From Paenibacillus phyllosphaerae (GTDB lineage Bacteria > Bacillota > Bacilli > Paenibacillales > Paenibacillaceae): 64,000 bases of DNA. This document shows, piece after piece, positions 24,508 to 34,869 of the stretch. The stretch is taken from positions 1-64,000 of the forward strand of contig NZ_JACHXK010000026.1 of assembly GCF_014192105.1 (NCBI RefSeq), given 5' to 3'. The notes under the pieces were generated by a model. The model was not told the DNA's origin. It made no database searches and was given only the letters and a program-made list of their open reading frames with translations. A program made the translations under genes and the position numbers. Numbering within the stretch: the first letter of the stretch is position 1; each line of letters begins with the position of its first letter.

Positions 24508-27500
24508 TTGAAACCATTAATTTCGGCTTATGCCGCAGATGCAGACTTTCAGTCGGTTGTATCTGGTATCAAAAAAGGGATGCGTGAGCAATTAATCTCT
24601 GGTCTAGCCGGATCATCGCGCCAAGTGATGATTGCGGCCCTTCAGCGTGAGCTGCAGCGGCCTTTGCTCGTCGTCACGCATAATATGTTCGCTGCTCAGA
24701 AGATTGCAGAGGATCTGGTAGAACTGTTGCCGCAAGGTGAAGTGCTGCTCTACCCGGCCAATGAGCTGGTCGCGGCCGAAGCGGCGATCTCCAGTCCCGA
24801 GACGCTGGCACAACGCATGGATGTCCTGATTCGCCTGTCCCAAGGGTACCGAGGCGTCGTTGTCGTGCCGTTCTCCGGCGTGCGCCGCTACTTGCCGCTG
24901 CCTGATGTGATGGCTGCTGCCCATGTCGAAGTGAAGGTCGGGCAGTCCCTTCCGATGGAAGCGTTTTTACGCCGTCTGGTGGAGCTTGGTTACGTCCGTG
25001 CGGACAAAGTCGAGAATAAGGGCGAGATGAGCGTCCGCGGCGGTATCGTCGATCTGTACCCGCTGACGTCGCCTCAGCCGTATCGCATCGAATGGTTCGA
25101 TGACGAGATCGATTCCATTCGATCGTTCGATCCGACGGAGCAGCGCTCGCTCGATAAGCTGGACAGCTACGTTATTCCGCCTTGCCAGGAGATTCTGGCG
25201 GATGCGCCTCGGTTCGAGAACGCCGCGCAGCATGCGTCGGAGCTGCTGGAGCAGCAGCTGCAGAAGATGACCGACCGGACGGCCAAGGACCGGCTGCGCG
25301 CGGAAATCGGCGGTGAGCTCGACAAGCTGCGGGACCATACGTACTTCCCGGAGCTGTACAAATATGTTTCGCTGCTCTATCCGGAGCGCAAGACGCTGCT
25401 TGATTACGTGCCGAGCGATACGATCCTAATCTATGATGAGCCGACCAGGCTGATCGAGACCGGCCGTCAGCTGGAGCGGGACGAGGCGGAATGGGCGACC
25501 CACCTGCTGACGAACGGCAAGTCGCTGCCGGGGTTCGTGCTGGCGCGTCCGGCGGACGATGTGCTGTACCAACGCCCATACCCGACCTTGTTCTTGTCGC
25601 TCTTCCTGCGCCAGATCCCGCATACGCACCCGCAGAATATCATTAACGTGGTCAGCCGGGCGATGCAGAATTTCCATGGCCAGATGAACCTCTTGAAGAC
25701 CGAGATGGAGCGCTGGCGCAAAGCCGGAGCGAGCGTCATGATGGTCGCCGGCAGCGAAGAACGCATGGACCGGATGCGCCGCGTGCTGCAGGATTATAAC
25801 ATTGAGCCGCCGCTCTTGATCGAGGGCACGCTGCAGGCGGGCTTCGAGCTGCCCGCCATTCATCTGATCGTCATTACCGAAGGCGAGATGTTCTCGCAGA
25901 AGCAGCGCAAGGCGCGCCGCATGGACAAGAAGATCGACAACGCCGAGCGGATCAAGAGCTACACCGAGCTGAAGATCGGCGATTACGTCGTTCACCAGAA
26001 TCATGGTATCGGCAAGTACGTAGGCATCGGCACGCTCGAGATAGCCGGCATTCATAAGGACTACATTCATATTTTGTACGCGGGCGGCGATAAGCTGTCT
26101 GTTCCGATTGAGCAGATCGATCTTATTCAGAAATACGTCGGCAACGAGGATAAGGAACCGAAGGTATACAAGCTCGGCGGCACGGAATGGACGCGCGTGA
26201 AGAGCAAGGTCCAGTCGTCGGTCAAAGACATCGCCGACGATCTAGTGAAGCTATATGCGGAGCGGCAGGCGACGACAGGCTTCGCGTTCGGTCCGGACAC
26301 GAGTTATCAGAACGAGTTCGAAACAATGTTCCCTTACGATGAGACGCGCGACCAGCTGCGCGCCATTGAAGAGATCAAGAAAGATATGATGACGCCTCGT
26401 CCGATGGACCGCCTGTTGTGCGGCGACGTGGGCTACGGCAAGACCGAGGTGGCGGTTCGCGCTGCGTTCAAGGCGGCGATCGAAGGCAAGCAGGTCGCGA
26501 TACTGGTGCCGACGACGATTCTGGCGCAGCAGCACTACGAGACGTTCAAGGAACGGTTCTCCGAATTCCCGTTCAGCATCCAGGTACTCAGCCGTTTCCG
26601 CTCCCGCAAGGAGCAGAACGAGACGATGAAGGGAATCAAGGAGGGCACGGTGGACGTGGTGATCGGCACGCACCGCTTGCTCTCGCAGGATATTGTGTTC
26701 AAAGACCTCGGCCTCTTGATCATTGACGAGGAACAGCGTTTCGGCGTCACGCACAAAGAGAAGCTGAAGCGGCTGAAGACGAATGTGGACGTGTTGACGC
26801 TCACGGCGACGCCGATCCCGCGGACGCTCCATATGTCCATGCTCGGCGTGCGCGACCTGTCGGTCATCGAGACGCCGCCGGAGAACCGTTTCCCTGTGCA
26901 GACCTACGTGCTCGAATATAGCCCGGCGCTCGTACGCGAGTCGATTGAACGCGAGCTCGCACGCGGAGGCCAGGTGTACTACATGTTCAACCGCGTGCAG
27001 GGGATCTACCAGATGGCTGAGCAGATCAATATGCTCGTTCCGGATGCGAAGGTCGCCGTTGCCCACGGGCAGATGTCCGAGCAGGAGCTGGAGAAGACGA
27101 TTCTCGACTTCCTCGACGGCGAATTCGACGTGCTGGTCAGCACAAGCATCATTGAGACAGGCGTAGACATTCCGAACGTGAACACGCTGATCGTCCATGA
27201 TTCGGACAAGATGGGCTTGTCTCAGCTCTATCAACTGCGCGGCCGCGTCGGCCGTTCCAACCGGATTGCGTATGCGTATTTTACGTATCAGCGGGATAAG
27301 GTGCTCACGGAAGTGGCGGAGAAGCGTCTGCAGTCGATCAAGGAATTCACCGAGCTTGGATCGGGCTTCAAAATCGCGATGCGCGATCTCTCGATCCGGG
27401 GAGCGGGCAATTTGCTCGGTGCGGAACAGCATGGCTTTATCGCCTCGGTCGGCTTCGATCTGTATTCGCAGATGCTGTCCGATGAGATCGCCAAGCGCAA

Positions 27501-28032
27501 GGTTGGGCTAGAGGGCGAGAACGCGCCTGTGAAGGAAATCGTCACGCAGATCGACATCAGCATCGACGCCTACTTGCCCTCGGCTTATATTTACGATAGC
27601 ATACAGAAGATAGAGATTTACAAGAAAGTGGCAGCAGTGCGTTCCGTTGAGGAAGCCGAGGATCTGCGCGAAGAGATGATCGACCGCTTCGGCGACCTGC
27701 CGCAAGCCGTCGATAATTTGCTCGCGGTCGCCCGCGTGAAGGCAATCGCCTCCGCCTGCGGCATTGAACAGATCAGCCAGAAGGGCGACGATCTCACGAT
27801 TAAATTCGCAGAGCGGGAGAAGCAGCGCTTCGACAAGAAGAAAGTCGATTTGATCTGTTTCTCCTTCGAGAACCGGTTCATTCGGTCAACGGCCGATGAG
27901 CCGAATCCCCTTGTTCAGCTCCGGGGCAAGAGCCTTGTGATGGAGCAGAAGCTGGAGCTGTTGGAGCGTTTCTTGACGCAGTATAAGGACACCATTCAAT
28001 CGAAAGGGGAACTACAAGATGTTGCGCATTAA
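24508..28032 (+). CDS. mfd: Transcription-repair coupling factor Mfd
   Basis: A 1174-residue translocase that releases RNA polymerase stalled at DNA damage and recruits UvrA. The UvrB-homology module covers about residues 1-330. The RNA-polymerase interaction domain begins near residue 488 (IGDYVVHQNHGIGKYVGI). The RecG-like motor follows, with Walker A GDVGYGKTE near residue 638 and DEEQRFG near residue 740. The QLRGRVGRS motif VI and C-terminal TRCF domain complete it. TTG start. Its last 14 bases overlap the start of the PpiC lipoprotein gene. Confidence 0.97.
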   Translation: MKPLISAYAADADFQSVVSGIKKGMREQLISGLAGSSRQVMIAALQRELQRPLLVVTHNMFAAQKIAEDLVELLPQGEVLLYPANELVAAEAAISSPETLAQRMDVLIRLSQGYRGVVVVPFSGVRRYLPLPDVMAAAHVEVKVGQSLPMEAFLRRLVELGYVRADKVENKGEMSVRGGIVDLYPLTSPQPYRIEWFDDEIDSIRSFDPTEQRSLDKLDSYVIPPCQEILADAPRFENAAQHASELLEQQLQKMTDRTAKDRLRAEIGGELDKLRDHTYFPELYKYVSLLYPERKTLLDYVPSDTILIYDEPTRLIETGRQLERDEAEWATHLLTNGKSLPGFVLARPADDVLYQRPYPTLFLSLFLRQIPHTHPQNIINVVSRAMQNFHGQMNLLKTEMERWRKAGASVMMVAGSEERMDRMRRVLQDYNIEPPLLIEGTLQAGFELPAIHLIVITEGEMFSQKQRKARRMDKKIDNAERIKSYTELKIGDYVVHQNHGIGKYVGIGTLEIAGIHKDYIHILYAGGDKLSVPIEQIDLIQKYVGNEDKEPKVYKLGGTEWTRVKSKVQSSVKDIADDLVKLYAERQATTGFAFGPDTSYQNEFETMFPYDETRDQLRAIEEIKKDMMTPRPMDRLLCGDVGYGKTEVAVRAAFKAAIEGKQVAILVPTTILAQQHYETFKERFSEFPFSIQVLSRFRSRKEQNETMKGIKEGTVDVVIGTHRLLSQDIVFKDLGLLIIDEEQRFGVTHKEKLKRLKTNVDVLTLTATPIPRTLHMSMLGVRDLSVIETPPENRFPVQTYVLEYSPALVRESIERELARGGQVYYMFNRVQGIYQMAEQINMLVPDAKVAVAHGQMSEQELEKTILDFLDGEFDVLVSTSIIETGVDIPNVNTLIVHDSDKMGLSQLYQLRGRVGRSNRIAYAYFTYQRDKVLTEVAEKRLQSIKEFTELGSGFKIAMRDLSIRGAGNLLGAEQHGFIASVGFDLYSQMLSDEIAKRKVGLEGENAPVKEIVTQIDISIDAYLPSAYIYDSIQKIEIYKKVAAVRSVEEAEDLREEMIDRFGDLPQAVDNLLAVARVKAIASACGIEQISQKGDDLTIKFAEREKQRFDKKKVDLICFSFENRFIRSTADEPNPLVQLRGKSLVMEQKLELLERFLTQYKDTIQSKGELQDVAH

Positions 28033-29200
28033 CTGGAAGAAGGGGACGCTTCTGGCCTTAACGGCTGTCCTCGTGCTCGTGCTGGCAGCAGGTTGCGGCA
28101 AGAAAGAGGAGACGAACACAGCGACAGAATCCCCTGGAGCAGGAACCGGGACTGTAATCGCCACCTATAAGGACGGCGATAAGACAGCCGAAGTGACCGA
28201 AGATGAATTCAACAAGTACACCGCGTTCTTCAGCATCGTCAATCCGCAGACGGCCTCTTACCTGCAGATTCCGCAGCTGAAGGAACAGTTCCTAAGAGAA
28301 TACATCGGATACAAGATTCTGACGACGCGTCTGCCGGAACAGACGGACGAGCAGAAGAAAAAGTCCGAAGAACAAACGAACAGCTTCTATGATCAAGTGA
28401 AAACGGCCGCCGATTCGTCGGAAGATCTGAAGAAACAGCTCGACGACGCGAAGCTGACCGAGTCGGATATCAAGTATTTCTACAGCATGATCACCAACAT
28501 CATGGACAACGAGCAAAGCAAAGTAACGGACGAAGCGGTACAGAAGCAATTCGAAGCTTCGAAGGATGACTATAATGTCGTTACGCTCCGCCATATCCTT
28601 GTCGCGACCAGCGATTCCTCGACGGGCGAAGAGCTCCGTACGGAAGAAGAGGCGCTTAAGCGCGCGCAAGAAGTGAAGAAAAAGCTGGATGCGGGCGGCG
28701 ACTGGACAACGCTTGCCAAGGAATATTCGGACGATCCGGGCTCCAAGGATAACGGAGGTCTGTACGACGCGCAAGCTGTAGGCGGATATGTAACGGAGTT
28801 CAAGGACGCTGCGAATACGCAAGAGATTGGGAAGATCGGCGAACCGGTTAAAACAACGTATGGCTACCATGTCATTAAAGTGGAGAAGCGCGAAGCAACG
28901 ACCTTTGACAAGCTGACGGATGACGAGAAAACGACGATCAAGCAGAATCTCGCTTCTGAGAGTCTGAATACGTTCATGTCGACAGAGCTGGAAGGCTTGA
29001 TCACGAAGATCGACCTGCCAACCGATGAAACGGCCACAGAAGGTACAACTGAAGGCACGACCAACGGGACAACTGAAGGCGGCACGACCGAAGAAGGCAC
29101 TACGAATACGGGAACGGAAGACACGAAGACGGATGAAGGCACGACCAATAGCGGTACAACCGATTCCGGCGCGTCCACAACCGAAGAAACAACAAAATAA
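28019..29200 (+). CDS. Peptidyl-prolyl isomerase lipoprotein (PpiC/SurA family)
   Basis: A 393-residue predicted lipoprotein. The signal peptide ends in LAAGC (Cys near residue 26). A SurA-like N-terminal region precedes a PpiC parvulin domain at about residues 185-295 (LRHILVATS, then AKEYSDDPGSKDNGGLY and YGYHVIKV). The last 55 residues are a low-complexity Thr/Gly/Glu tail, likely a wall-facing spacer. It should help fold exported proteins at the membrane, like PrsA. The start overlaps the mfd stop by 14 bases with AAAGGGGA upstream, so it is coupled to mfd. It is not in this place in B. subtilis. Confidence 0.88.
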   Translation: MLRINWKKGTLLALTAVLVLVLAAGCGKKEETNTATESPGAGTGTVIATYKDGDKTAEVTEDEFNKYTAFFSIVNPQTASYLQIPQLKEQFLREYIGYKILTTRLPEQTDEQKKKSEEQTNSFYDQVKTAADSSEDLKKQLDDAKLTESDIKYFYSMITNIMDNEQSKVTDEAVQKQFEASKDDYNVVTLRHILVATSDSSTGEELRTEEEALKRAQEVKKKLDAGGDWTTLAKEYSDDPGSKDNGGLYDAQAVGGYVTEFKDAANTQEIGKIGEPVKTTYGYHVIKVEKREATTFDKLTDDEKTTIKQNLASESLNTFMSTELEGLITKIDLPTDETATEGTTEGTTNGTTEGGTTEEGTTNTGTEDTKTDEGTTNSGTTDSGASTTEETTK

Positions 29201-29218
29201 TCGCCTTGTGGCAGTAGG

Positions 29219-29252
29219 ACGAGCCTAGCCGGGAAGCCCCGGCTAGGCTTGT
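29219..29252 (+). terminator. Probable terminator after the PpiC gene
   Basis: A 15-bp stem with one G-U pair (ACGAGCCTAGCCGGG with CCCGGCTAGGCTTGT) and loop AAGC. Only CGTCTCTATA follows, so the T tract is weak. Confidence 0.6.
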
Positions 29253-29303
29253 CGTCTCTATATACCAATTGTCGATATTCGCCGAAGCGAAAGGATGAGT
29301 GAG

Positions 29304-30353
29304 ATGCAGCAATTATTCTATGTCGGTTCGTACGCCGAGAAGGATCAGGAAGGAATCTATCTCTATTCGCTCGATCTGCAGACGGGTGCGTTAACGCGTA
29401 AGGAAGCGATCGCGGGGACCGAGAATCCGTCCTTCCTGACGCTGAGCAAGGATGGCACGAGGCTGTACGCCGTAGGAGAGACGACCGATCATCGGCCAGG
29501 CAGCGTGGCCTCTTTCATTATCGGTCTCCAAGGAGAAGGGTTAACCCCGCTGAACGAACAGTCTACGCTTGGCAACTCGCCCTGTCATGTTGTACTGAGC
29601 CGTGATGAAAAAGCAGCCATCGTCGTCAATTACGGCGGCGGCAACGTGATTTCGTACCCGGTGATGGCCGATGGCTCTATCGGTCCTACCGCCATCAACC
29701 TTAGACATGAGGGAAGAGGCGTGCGGGATGACCGCCAGGAAGGCCCGCATCCGCATTCGGCGATTATCGATCCGTCCGGAAACTATGTGCTCGTCGCCGA
29801 TTTAGGAATCGATAAGCTGATTCATTACCGGCTGGACGGGGCGGAAGGCATGCTGGAGAAGGTCGGGGAGACGGATACGCCGCCTGGAACAGGTCCGCGC
29901 CATATGGCTTTCTACCCTGACGGCAGACGTCTGTACGTCGTTGGAGAGCTCGACAATAACGTTCATGTGTATCGGTATGAGCCGGGGCAGGCGCAGCTAA
30001 CGCTGGAGCAGACGATCTCGACGCTGCCGGAAGGGTATGACGGCGTCAGCTGGAGCGCGGATATCCACATCAGCGGCGATGGACGATTCCTGTATACGTC
30101 CAATCGCGGACATGACAGCATTGCCGTGTTTGCTGTCGATGAACAGGGGCTCTTGACGGCTGCGGGGCATGTATCGACGGGCGGACAAACCCCGAGGAAT
30201 TTCGGGCTGACGCCGGATGGACGTTTCCTGCTGGCTGCGAACCAACAGTCCAATTCGATCGTCTCGTTCTATGTGGATACCGAGACAGGCATGCTCACGG
30301 AGACCGGACACCGCGCGGAGATTGGGGCTCCGGTGTGCATTCGCTTTGCTTAA
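29304..30353 (+). CDS. Lactonase-family beta-propeller protein (6-phosphogluconolactonase-like)
   Basis: A 349-residue seven-bladed beta-propeller of the lactonase family that includes YkgB/Pgl-type 6-phosphogluconolactonases. The repeats are visible as recurring LSKDGTRLYAVGE, FYPDGRRLYVVGE, SGDGRFLYTSNRG and TPDGRFLLAANQ segments. If it is a 6-phosphogluconolactonase it acts in the oxidative pentose-phosphate pathway; other lactone substrates are possible. ATG 29304 is preferred to 29295, because AAAGGATGAG is well placed only for the second. It is a single-gene unit ended by a strong terminator. Confidence 0.82.
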   Translation: MQQLFYVGSYAEKDQEGIYLYSLDLQTGALTRKEAIAGTENPSFLTLSKDGTRLYAVGETTDHRPGSVASFIIGLQGEGLTPLNEQSTLGNSPCHVVLSRDEKAAIVVNYGGGNVISYPVMADGSIGPTAINLRHEGRGVRDDRQEGPHPHSAIIDPSGNYVLVADLGIDKLIHYRLDGAEGMLEKVGETDTPPGTGPRHMAFYPDGRRLYVVGELDNNVHVYRYEPGQAQLTLEQTISTLPEGYDGVSWSADIHISGDGRFLYTSNRGHDSIAVFAVDEQGLLTAAGHVSTGGQTPRNFGLTPDGRFLLAANQQSNSIVSFYVDTETGMLTETGHRAEIGAPVCIRFA

Positions 30354-30365
30354 TGGAATATAAGG

Positions 30366-30397
30366 GAGAACGCCGGTCATGCTGGCGTTCTTTTTTT
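30366..30397 (+). terminator. Rho-independent terminator after the lactonase gene
   Basis: A perfect 8-bp stem (AGAACGCC with GGCGTTCT) around a 9-nt loop, then a run of seven T. Confidence 0.9.
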
Positions 30398-30553
30398 ATG
30401 CCTGTAGAAGCTTATTGTGTTATTTTTACGTTATATATGCGTGAGTTTATTTGTAGAAAACGAAGATAATGAACAGTAAGTTGATTAATTTCGTCAGAAA
30501 TACCGAGATGAGCCGCCCGTTTTGTGAGTGATCCACTAAAACTCAATCATTTG

Positions 30554-30570
30554 TGTTAGATATATTGACA
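30554..30570 (+). promoter_or_regulatory. GlnR/TnrA-type operator of the urt operon
   Basis: TGTTA-GATATAT-TGACA matches both half-sites of the GlnR/TnrA consensus TGTnA-N7-TnACA. It overlaps the -35 hexamer (30565-30570) of the urt promoter, an arrangement expected for repression. Nitrogen control of a urea transporter fits the known regulon. Confidence 0.75.
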
Positions 30571-30594
30571 TCAATTATGGTCACTGCCTATAAT
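30565..30594 (+). promoter_or_regulatory. Sigma-A promoter of urtABCDE
   Basis: TTGACA at 30565-30570 and TATAAT at 30589-30594, both consensus, with an 18-bp spacer. The preceding 150 bases are AT-rich with no gene. Confidence 0.85.
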
Positions 30595-30602
30595 GAGAAT
30601 CA

Positions 30603-30636
30603 CGAACGTTGGAATAATCATCCAAATAAACGTTCG
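30603..30636 (+). repeat. Inverted repeat in the urtA leader
   Basis: CGAACGTT and AACGTTCG form an 8-bp repeat around TTGGA/TCCAA, just after the predicted transcription start. It may fold in the mRNA leader or act as an operator. Confidence 0.5.
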
Positions 30637-30671
30637 GATAAATAGATAATAAATGGTTGGGGAGTGGGAGA

Positions 30672-31952
30672 ATGAGTCAAAAGGTTTGGAAACGTGTATC
30701 GCTGCTTCTAGTCGCGCTCTGTATCGTATTAGCAGGTTGCAGTAACAACGCCAACAACACGACAACGACCACGAGTACGAACGCAGGATCGGAAGGCGCG
30801 GCAGACAGTAATGCAAGCAGCGACGATAGCGGGGAGATTAAGGTCGGCATTCTTCATTCCTTAAGCGGAACAATGGCCATCAGCGAGGTTTCGGTGAAAG
30901 ACGCCGAGATGATGGCGATCGAGGAGATTAACGCCAAAGGGGGCGTATTAGGGAAGAAGCTTGTTCCGGTCATTGAGGACGGCGCTTCGGATTGGCCGAC
31001 CTTCGCGGAGAAGGCGCGGAAGCTGATCTCCGAAGATAAGGTCGCAACGGTATTCGGCGGTTGGACATCGGCAAGCCGGAAGGCCATGCTGCCGGTATTC
31101 GAGGAATTGAACGGACTGCTCTGGTATCCGGTTCAATATGAAGGACTAGAATCGTCGCCTAACATCTTCTATACGGGCGCGACAACGAATCAGCAGATCG
31201 TACCGGCCGTCTCATGGCTGCTGGAGAACAAAGGCAAGAAGTTCTACCTGCTCGGCTCCGATTACGTGTTCCCGCGCACGGCGAACAAGATCATTAAGGA
31301 GCAGCTGAAGGCGGAAGGCGGCGAGTTGGTCGGCGAAGAGTATACGCCGCTCGGCCATACCGACTACAGCACGATCATCAGCAAGATCAAGGAAGCGAAG
31401 CCGGAGGTCGTCTTTAATACGCTCAACGGCGACAGTAACGTGGCCTTCTTCAAACAGCTGAAGGACGCCGGATTTACGGCGCAAGATATGACGACTCTGT
31501 CCGTGTCGGTCGCAGAGGAAGAGATTCGCGGCATTGGCGCAGACGTATTGGCTGGACATTTGGCAGCGTGGAACTATTACCAGACGACGGACACGCCGGA
31601 GAACAAAACGTTCGTCGAGAACTACAAGAAGAAATACGGCGAAGACCGAGTGACGGCAGATCCGATCGAAGCAGGCTATGACGCGGTCTATCTGTGGGCA
31701 GCTGCGGTCGAGAAGGCCGGATCCACGGATGTAGACAAAGTGAAGGAAGCGGCCAAGGAGCTCGAGTGGGACGCGCCGGAAGGCAAAGTGAAGATCGACG
31801 GCGAGACGCAGCATCTCTACAAGACGGTCCGGATCGGCGAAGTGCAGACGGACGGCCAGTTCAAGGAAGTGTGGAACTCCGGCGAGCCTGTGAAGCCTGA
31901 CCCGTACCTCAAGGGCTATGAATGGGCATCGAGCTTAAGCTCCGGCAACTAG
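30672..31952 (+). CDS. urtA: Urea ABC transporter substrate-binding lipoprotein UrtA
   Basis: A 426-residue periplasmic-binding-type lipoprotein of the branched-chain amino acid/urea family. The lipobox VLAGC puts the lipidated Cys near residue 23. A Thr/Ser/Asn linker precedes the binding domain, which has the UrtA signatures [14 protein letters not shown] and [10 protein letters not shown]. It delivers urea (or short amides) to UrtBC. ATG 30672 follows GGGGAG. It begins a five-gene operon whose promoter carries a GlnR-type site. No urease gene lies nearby, so urea must be used elsewhere in the genome. Confidence 0.93.
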   Translation: MSQKVWKRVSLLLVALCIVLAGCSNNANNTTTTTSTNAGSEGAADSNASSDDSGEIKVGILHSLSGTMAISEVSVKDAEMMAIEEINAKGGVLGKKLVPVIEDGASDWPTFAEKARKLISEDKVATVFGGWTSASRKAMLPVFEELNGLLWYPVQYEGLESSPNIFYTGATTNQQIVPAVSWLLENKGKKFYLLGSDYVFPRTANKIIKEQLKAEGGELVGEEYTPLGHTDYSTIISKIKEAKPEVVFNTLNGDSNVAFFKQLKDAGFTAQDMTTLSVSVAEEEIRGIGADVLAGHLAAWNYYQTTDTPENKTFVENYKKKYGEDRVTADPIEAGYDAVYLWAAAVEKAGSTDVDKVKEAAKELEWDAPEGKVKIDGETQHLYKTVRIGEVQTDGQFKEVWNSGEPVKPDPYLKGYEWASSLSSGN

Positions 31953-32104
31953 CCCCCGGCTGCAATCCTAATCGGCATCAACAGTCGCATGTGAACGGAA
32001 TGGAATGAACGCTCAAGAGAGGAAGGATCACTTCGGCGCCCTCGCCCATGGGATGCTTCCTTTCTTATCTTCTAATAAGAAGCTTGAACTGCAGAGGTGA
32101 AAGC

Positions 32105-33010
32105 ATGGATGTTCTGATTCTCCAACTGTTCAACGGCATCAGCGTCAGTTCGATTCTGCTGCTGATTGCTCTGGGCTTAGCCATCACGTTCGGTCTGATG
32201 AAAGTGATCAATATGGCGCATGGCGAACTGATCATGATCGGTGCCTACGCGGCTTATATGATGCAGAACTTATTCCAATCCTATATGCCCGAATCGGCGT
32301 TCAATTGGTACTTCGTCGTTGCCATACCTTTCAGCTTCGCGATCGCCTTCGTCATTGGCCTCTTGCTGGAGACGGTGCTGATCCGCTTCTTGTACGGCCG
32401 GCCACTCGACAGCCTACTGGCGACATGGGGCGTGGGCCTAATGTTGCAGCAGTTGGCACGGACGATATTCGGCGCGCCGAACGTCGGGGTAACGAGTCCG
32501 ACATGGCTCGATGGCGGCATGACGATACTTGGCGATGTCGTGCTTCCTTACAAAAGGCTGTTCATCATCGCGCTCGTGGCAGTCGTCCTTGCGGCGATGT
32601 ACCTCTACATTAATCGCAGCCATGCCGGACGGCGTATGCGCGCCGTCATGCAGAACCGCGAGATGGCCGCGTGCTTAGGCATCTCGACCAGACGGGTCGA
32701 TGCCGTCACATTCGCGATCGGCTCGGGCATTGCGGGTATTGCCGGCTGCGCGCTGACGCTTATCGGCCCGATCGGGCCATCGCTTGGCACCTACTACATC
32801 GTCGATGCTTTCATGGTCGTCGTCCTGGGCGGCGTCGGCAAGCTGGTGGGCACCGTATTCGGCGCTCTAGGCATCGGCCTGTCGAATACCTTATTCGAAT
32901 ATTGGACGACGGCATCGCTTGGCAAAGTGCTCGTGTTTCTGTGCATCGTGGCCTTCCTGCAGTGGAAGCCGTCCGGGCTGATTGCGATGCGGACGCGTTC
33001 GCTGGACTAA
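32105..33010 (+). CDS. urtB: Urea ABC transporter permease UrtB
   Basis: A 301-residue inner-membrane permease of the LivH/UrtB type with about eight hydrophobic segments. [18 protein letters not shown] near residues 24-41 is the family's N-terminal signature, and [12 protein letters not shown] near residue 240 is the ABC-contact region. ATG 32105 is chosen because GCAGAGGTGAAAGC precedes it; the open frame extends upstream to 32048 without a site. It partners UrtC as the transmembrane pair. Confidence 0.93.
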   Translation: MDVLILQLFNGISVSSILLLIALGLAITFGLMKVINMAHGELIMIGAYAAYMMQNLFQSYMPESAFNWYFVVAIPFSFAIAFVIGLLLETVLIRFLYGRPLDSLLATWGVGLMLQQLARTIFGAPNVGVTSPTWLDGGMTILGDVVLPYKRLFIIALVAVVLAAMYLYINRSHAGRRMRAVMQNREMAACLGISTRRVDAVTFAIGSGIAGIAGCALTLIGPIGPSLGTYYIVDAFMVVVLGGVGKLVGTVFGALGIGLSNTLFEYWTTASLGKVLVFLCIVAFLQWKPSGLIAMRTRSLD

Positions 33011-33032
33011 CGTAGATAAGGGGGCTGACGGG

Positions 33033-34124
33033 ATGCTGCACAAATTACTCAGGCTGCCGCAAGGTAAATGGATGCTTGCGCTCTATGCGGTGGCGGCGAT
33101 TGCATTGTTCTGCGCGCCGCTCTATTTAAGCGATTTTCGCTTGAATCTGCTTGCGAAGTTTCTGGCTTACGCCATCGTGGCGCTCGGCTTGGATCTGATC
33201 TGGGGCTATACCGGCATCTTAAGTCTCGGCCATGGCGTATTCTTCGGGCTCGGCGGATATGCGATGGCGATGTACTTGAAGCTTACGGCCAGCGGCGGCC
33301 GGCTGCCGGACTTCATGGAGTGGAGCGGGCTGACGGCGCTGCCGTGGTTCTGGAAGCCGTTCAACAGCTTTGCCTTCACGGTGTTGGCGGGCATTCTGGT
33401 GCCGGCGCTGCTCGCGCTCATTCTCGGCTACTTCACATTCCGCAACCGGATCAAAGGCGTGTACTTTACAATCCTCACGCAAGCGCTGGTTATTATTACG
33501 ACGACGCTGTTCATCGGCCAACAAGCGTATACGGGCGGAACGAACGGCGTTACGGGCTATACTAAGCTGTTCGGCTATTCCATTGCGTCCCCGGGCACGA
33601 AGACCGTGCTTTATCTCGTGACCGTGGCGTTCCTGATTGCGGCCTTCGTGCTCTGCCGGGTGCTCGTGAAGAGCCGGTTCGGCAAGGTGCTGCGGGCGAT
33701 CAATGACGGCGAGAACCGCGTGCGGTTCATCGGCTACAACCCGGCGACGTACCAGATGATCGCGTTCAGCGTATCCGCGGGTTTGGCCGGTCTGGCCGGA
33801 ATGTTGTTCGTCCTGCACGTCGGCATTATCTCGCCGTCGATGATGGGGATTGTCCCTTCCATCGAGATGGTGCTCTGGGTCGCCATAGGCGGACGCGGCA
33901 CGCTCGTCGGGGCTGCGCTTGGCGCTATCTTGCTCAATTCGGCGAAGAGCGTGTTCAGCGAGACGTACCCGGATGCATGGCTGTTCTTCATGGGGGCGTT
34001 GTTCGTCATTGTCGTCGTGTTCCTTCCTAAAGGCGCGGCGGGCTTGTTCACGCAGCTCAAATGGTTCAAACGAAAGGAGGCCGGCCATGAAGGAGCAGAC
34101 TCGGTCCGTTATCCTGCAGTGTGA
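33033..34124 (+). CDS. urtC: Urea ABC transporter permease UrtC
   Basis: A 363-residue LivM-type permease with about ten hydrophobic segments. [20 protein letters not shown] near residue 57 is the family signature, and [17 protein letters not shown] near residue 283 is the ABC-contact loop. ATG 33033 lies 22 bases after urtB with AGGGGGCTGACGGG upstream. Its last 38 bases overlap the urtD start, so translation of the two is tightly linked. Confidence 0.93.
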   Translation: MLHKLLRLPQGKWMLALYAVAAIALFCAPLYLSDFRLNLLAKFLAYAIVALGLDLIWGYTGILSLGHGVFFGLGGYAMAMYLKLTASGGRLPDFMEWSGLTALPWFWKPFNSFAFTVLAGILVPALLALILGYFTFRNRIKGVYFTILTQALVIITTTLFIGQQAYTGGTNGVTGYTKLFGYSIASPGTKTVLYLVTVAFLIAAFVLCRVLVKSRFGKVLRAINDGENRVRFIGYNPATYQMIAFSVSAGLAGLAGMLFVLHVGIISPSMMGIVPSIEMVLWVAIGGRGTLVGAALGAILLNSAKSVFSETYPDAWLFFMGALFVIVVVFLPKGAAGLFTQLKWFKRKEAGHEGADSVRYPAV

Positions 34125-34869
34125 CGACATCACGGTCGATTTTGACGGCTTTAAGGCGGTGCAGGGGATGAACCTGCGCTTGCTGGAAGGGGAACTGCGT
34201 TTTCTGATCGGACCCAACGGCGCGGGGAAGACGACGATGCTGGATATGATTTGCGGCAAAACGAAACCTACCTCCGGCAGAATCGTCTTCGGCAGTGCGG
34301 AGATTACGCGGATGAAGGAGCACCAGATCGCCGAACTCGGCATCGGACGCAAGTTCCAGACGCCATCGATCTTCCGCACGCTGAGCGTGTTCGACAATCT
34401 GGAGATCGCGATGAAGCAGCCGAGGGGCGTATTCGCGACGATGCGCGCCAAGCTGCGGGGCGAGGATCGCGACCGAGTTCATGCGCAACTGGCCATGATC
34501 GGCCTGGAGACCAAAGCATCATGGCGGGCCGGCGATCTGTCGCATGGCGAGAAACAGTGGCTCGAGATCGGCATGATGCTCATGCAGGAACCGCAGGTGC
34601 TGCTGCTAGATGAACCGGTCGCCGGCATGACGGATAACGAGACCGAGAAGACGGGCGAGCTGCTGCGCGAGATCAGCCGCACCCAATCGGTCATCGTGGT
34701 GGAACATGACATGGAATTCGTCCGCAATTTCGCGAGCAAAGTTACCGTCATGCATGAAGGCAAGCTGCTCAAGGAAGGCTCCATGGAAGAGGTGCAGCGG
34801 GATGACCGCGTGGCGGAGGTCTACTTAGGGAAGAGGAGGGATGCGGATGCTAGCCGTTCAACAGCTTGA
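34087..34869 (+). CDS. urtD: Urea ABC transporter ATPase UrtD
   Basis: A 260-residue ABC ATPase. Walker [12 protein letters not shown] is near residues 43-53. The UrtD/LivG-type signature [15 protein letters not shown] is near residue 154, followed by Walker [23 protein letters not shown] marks the UrtD group. ATG 34087 follows a strong AAAGGAGG site inside urtC. It should pair with UrtE to drive urea import. Confidence 0.93.
   Translation: MKEQTRSVILQCDDITVDFDGFKAVQGMNLRLLEGELRFLIGPNGAGKTTMLDMICGKTKPTSGRIVFGSAEITRMKEHQIAELGIGRKFQTPSIFRTLSVFDNLEIAMKQPRGVFATMRAKLRGEDRDRVHAQLAMIGLETKASWRAGDLSHGEKQWLEIGMMLMQEPQVLLLDEPVAGMTDNETEKTGELLREISRTQSVIVVEHDMEFVRNFASKVTVMHEGKLLKEGSMEEVQRDDRVAEVYLGKRRDADASRSTA

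Noticed and set aside
26251-27432. A 393-codon minus-strand frame inside mfd
   Set aside because: It is antisense to a well-supported gene, is Arg/His-rich as expected of a GC-rich shadow frame and lacks a start site.
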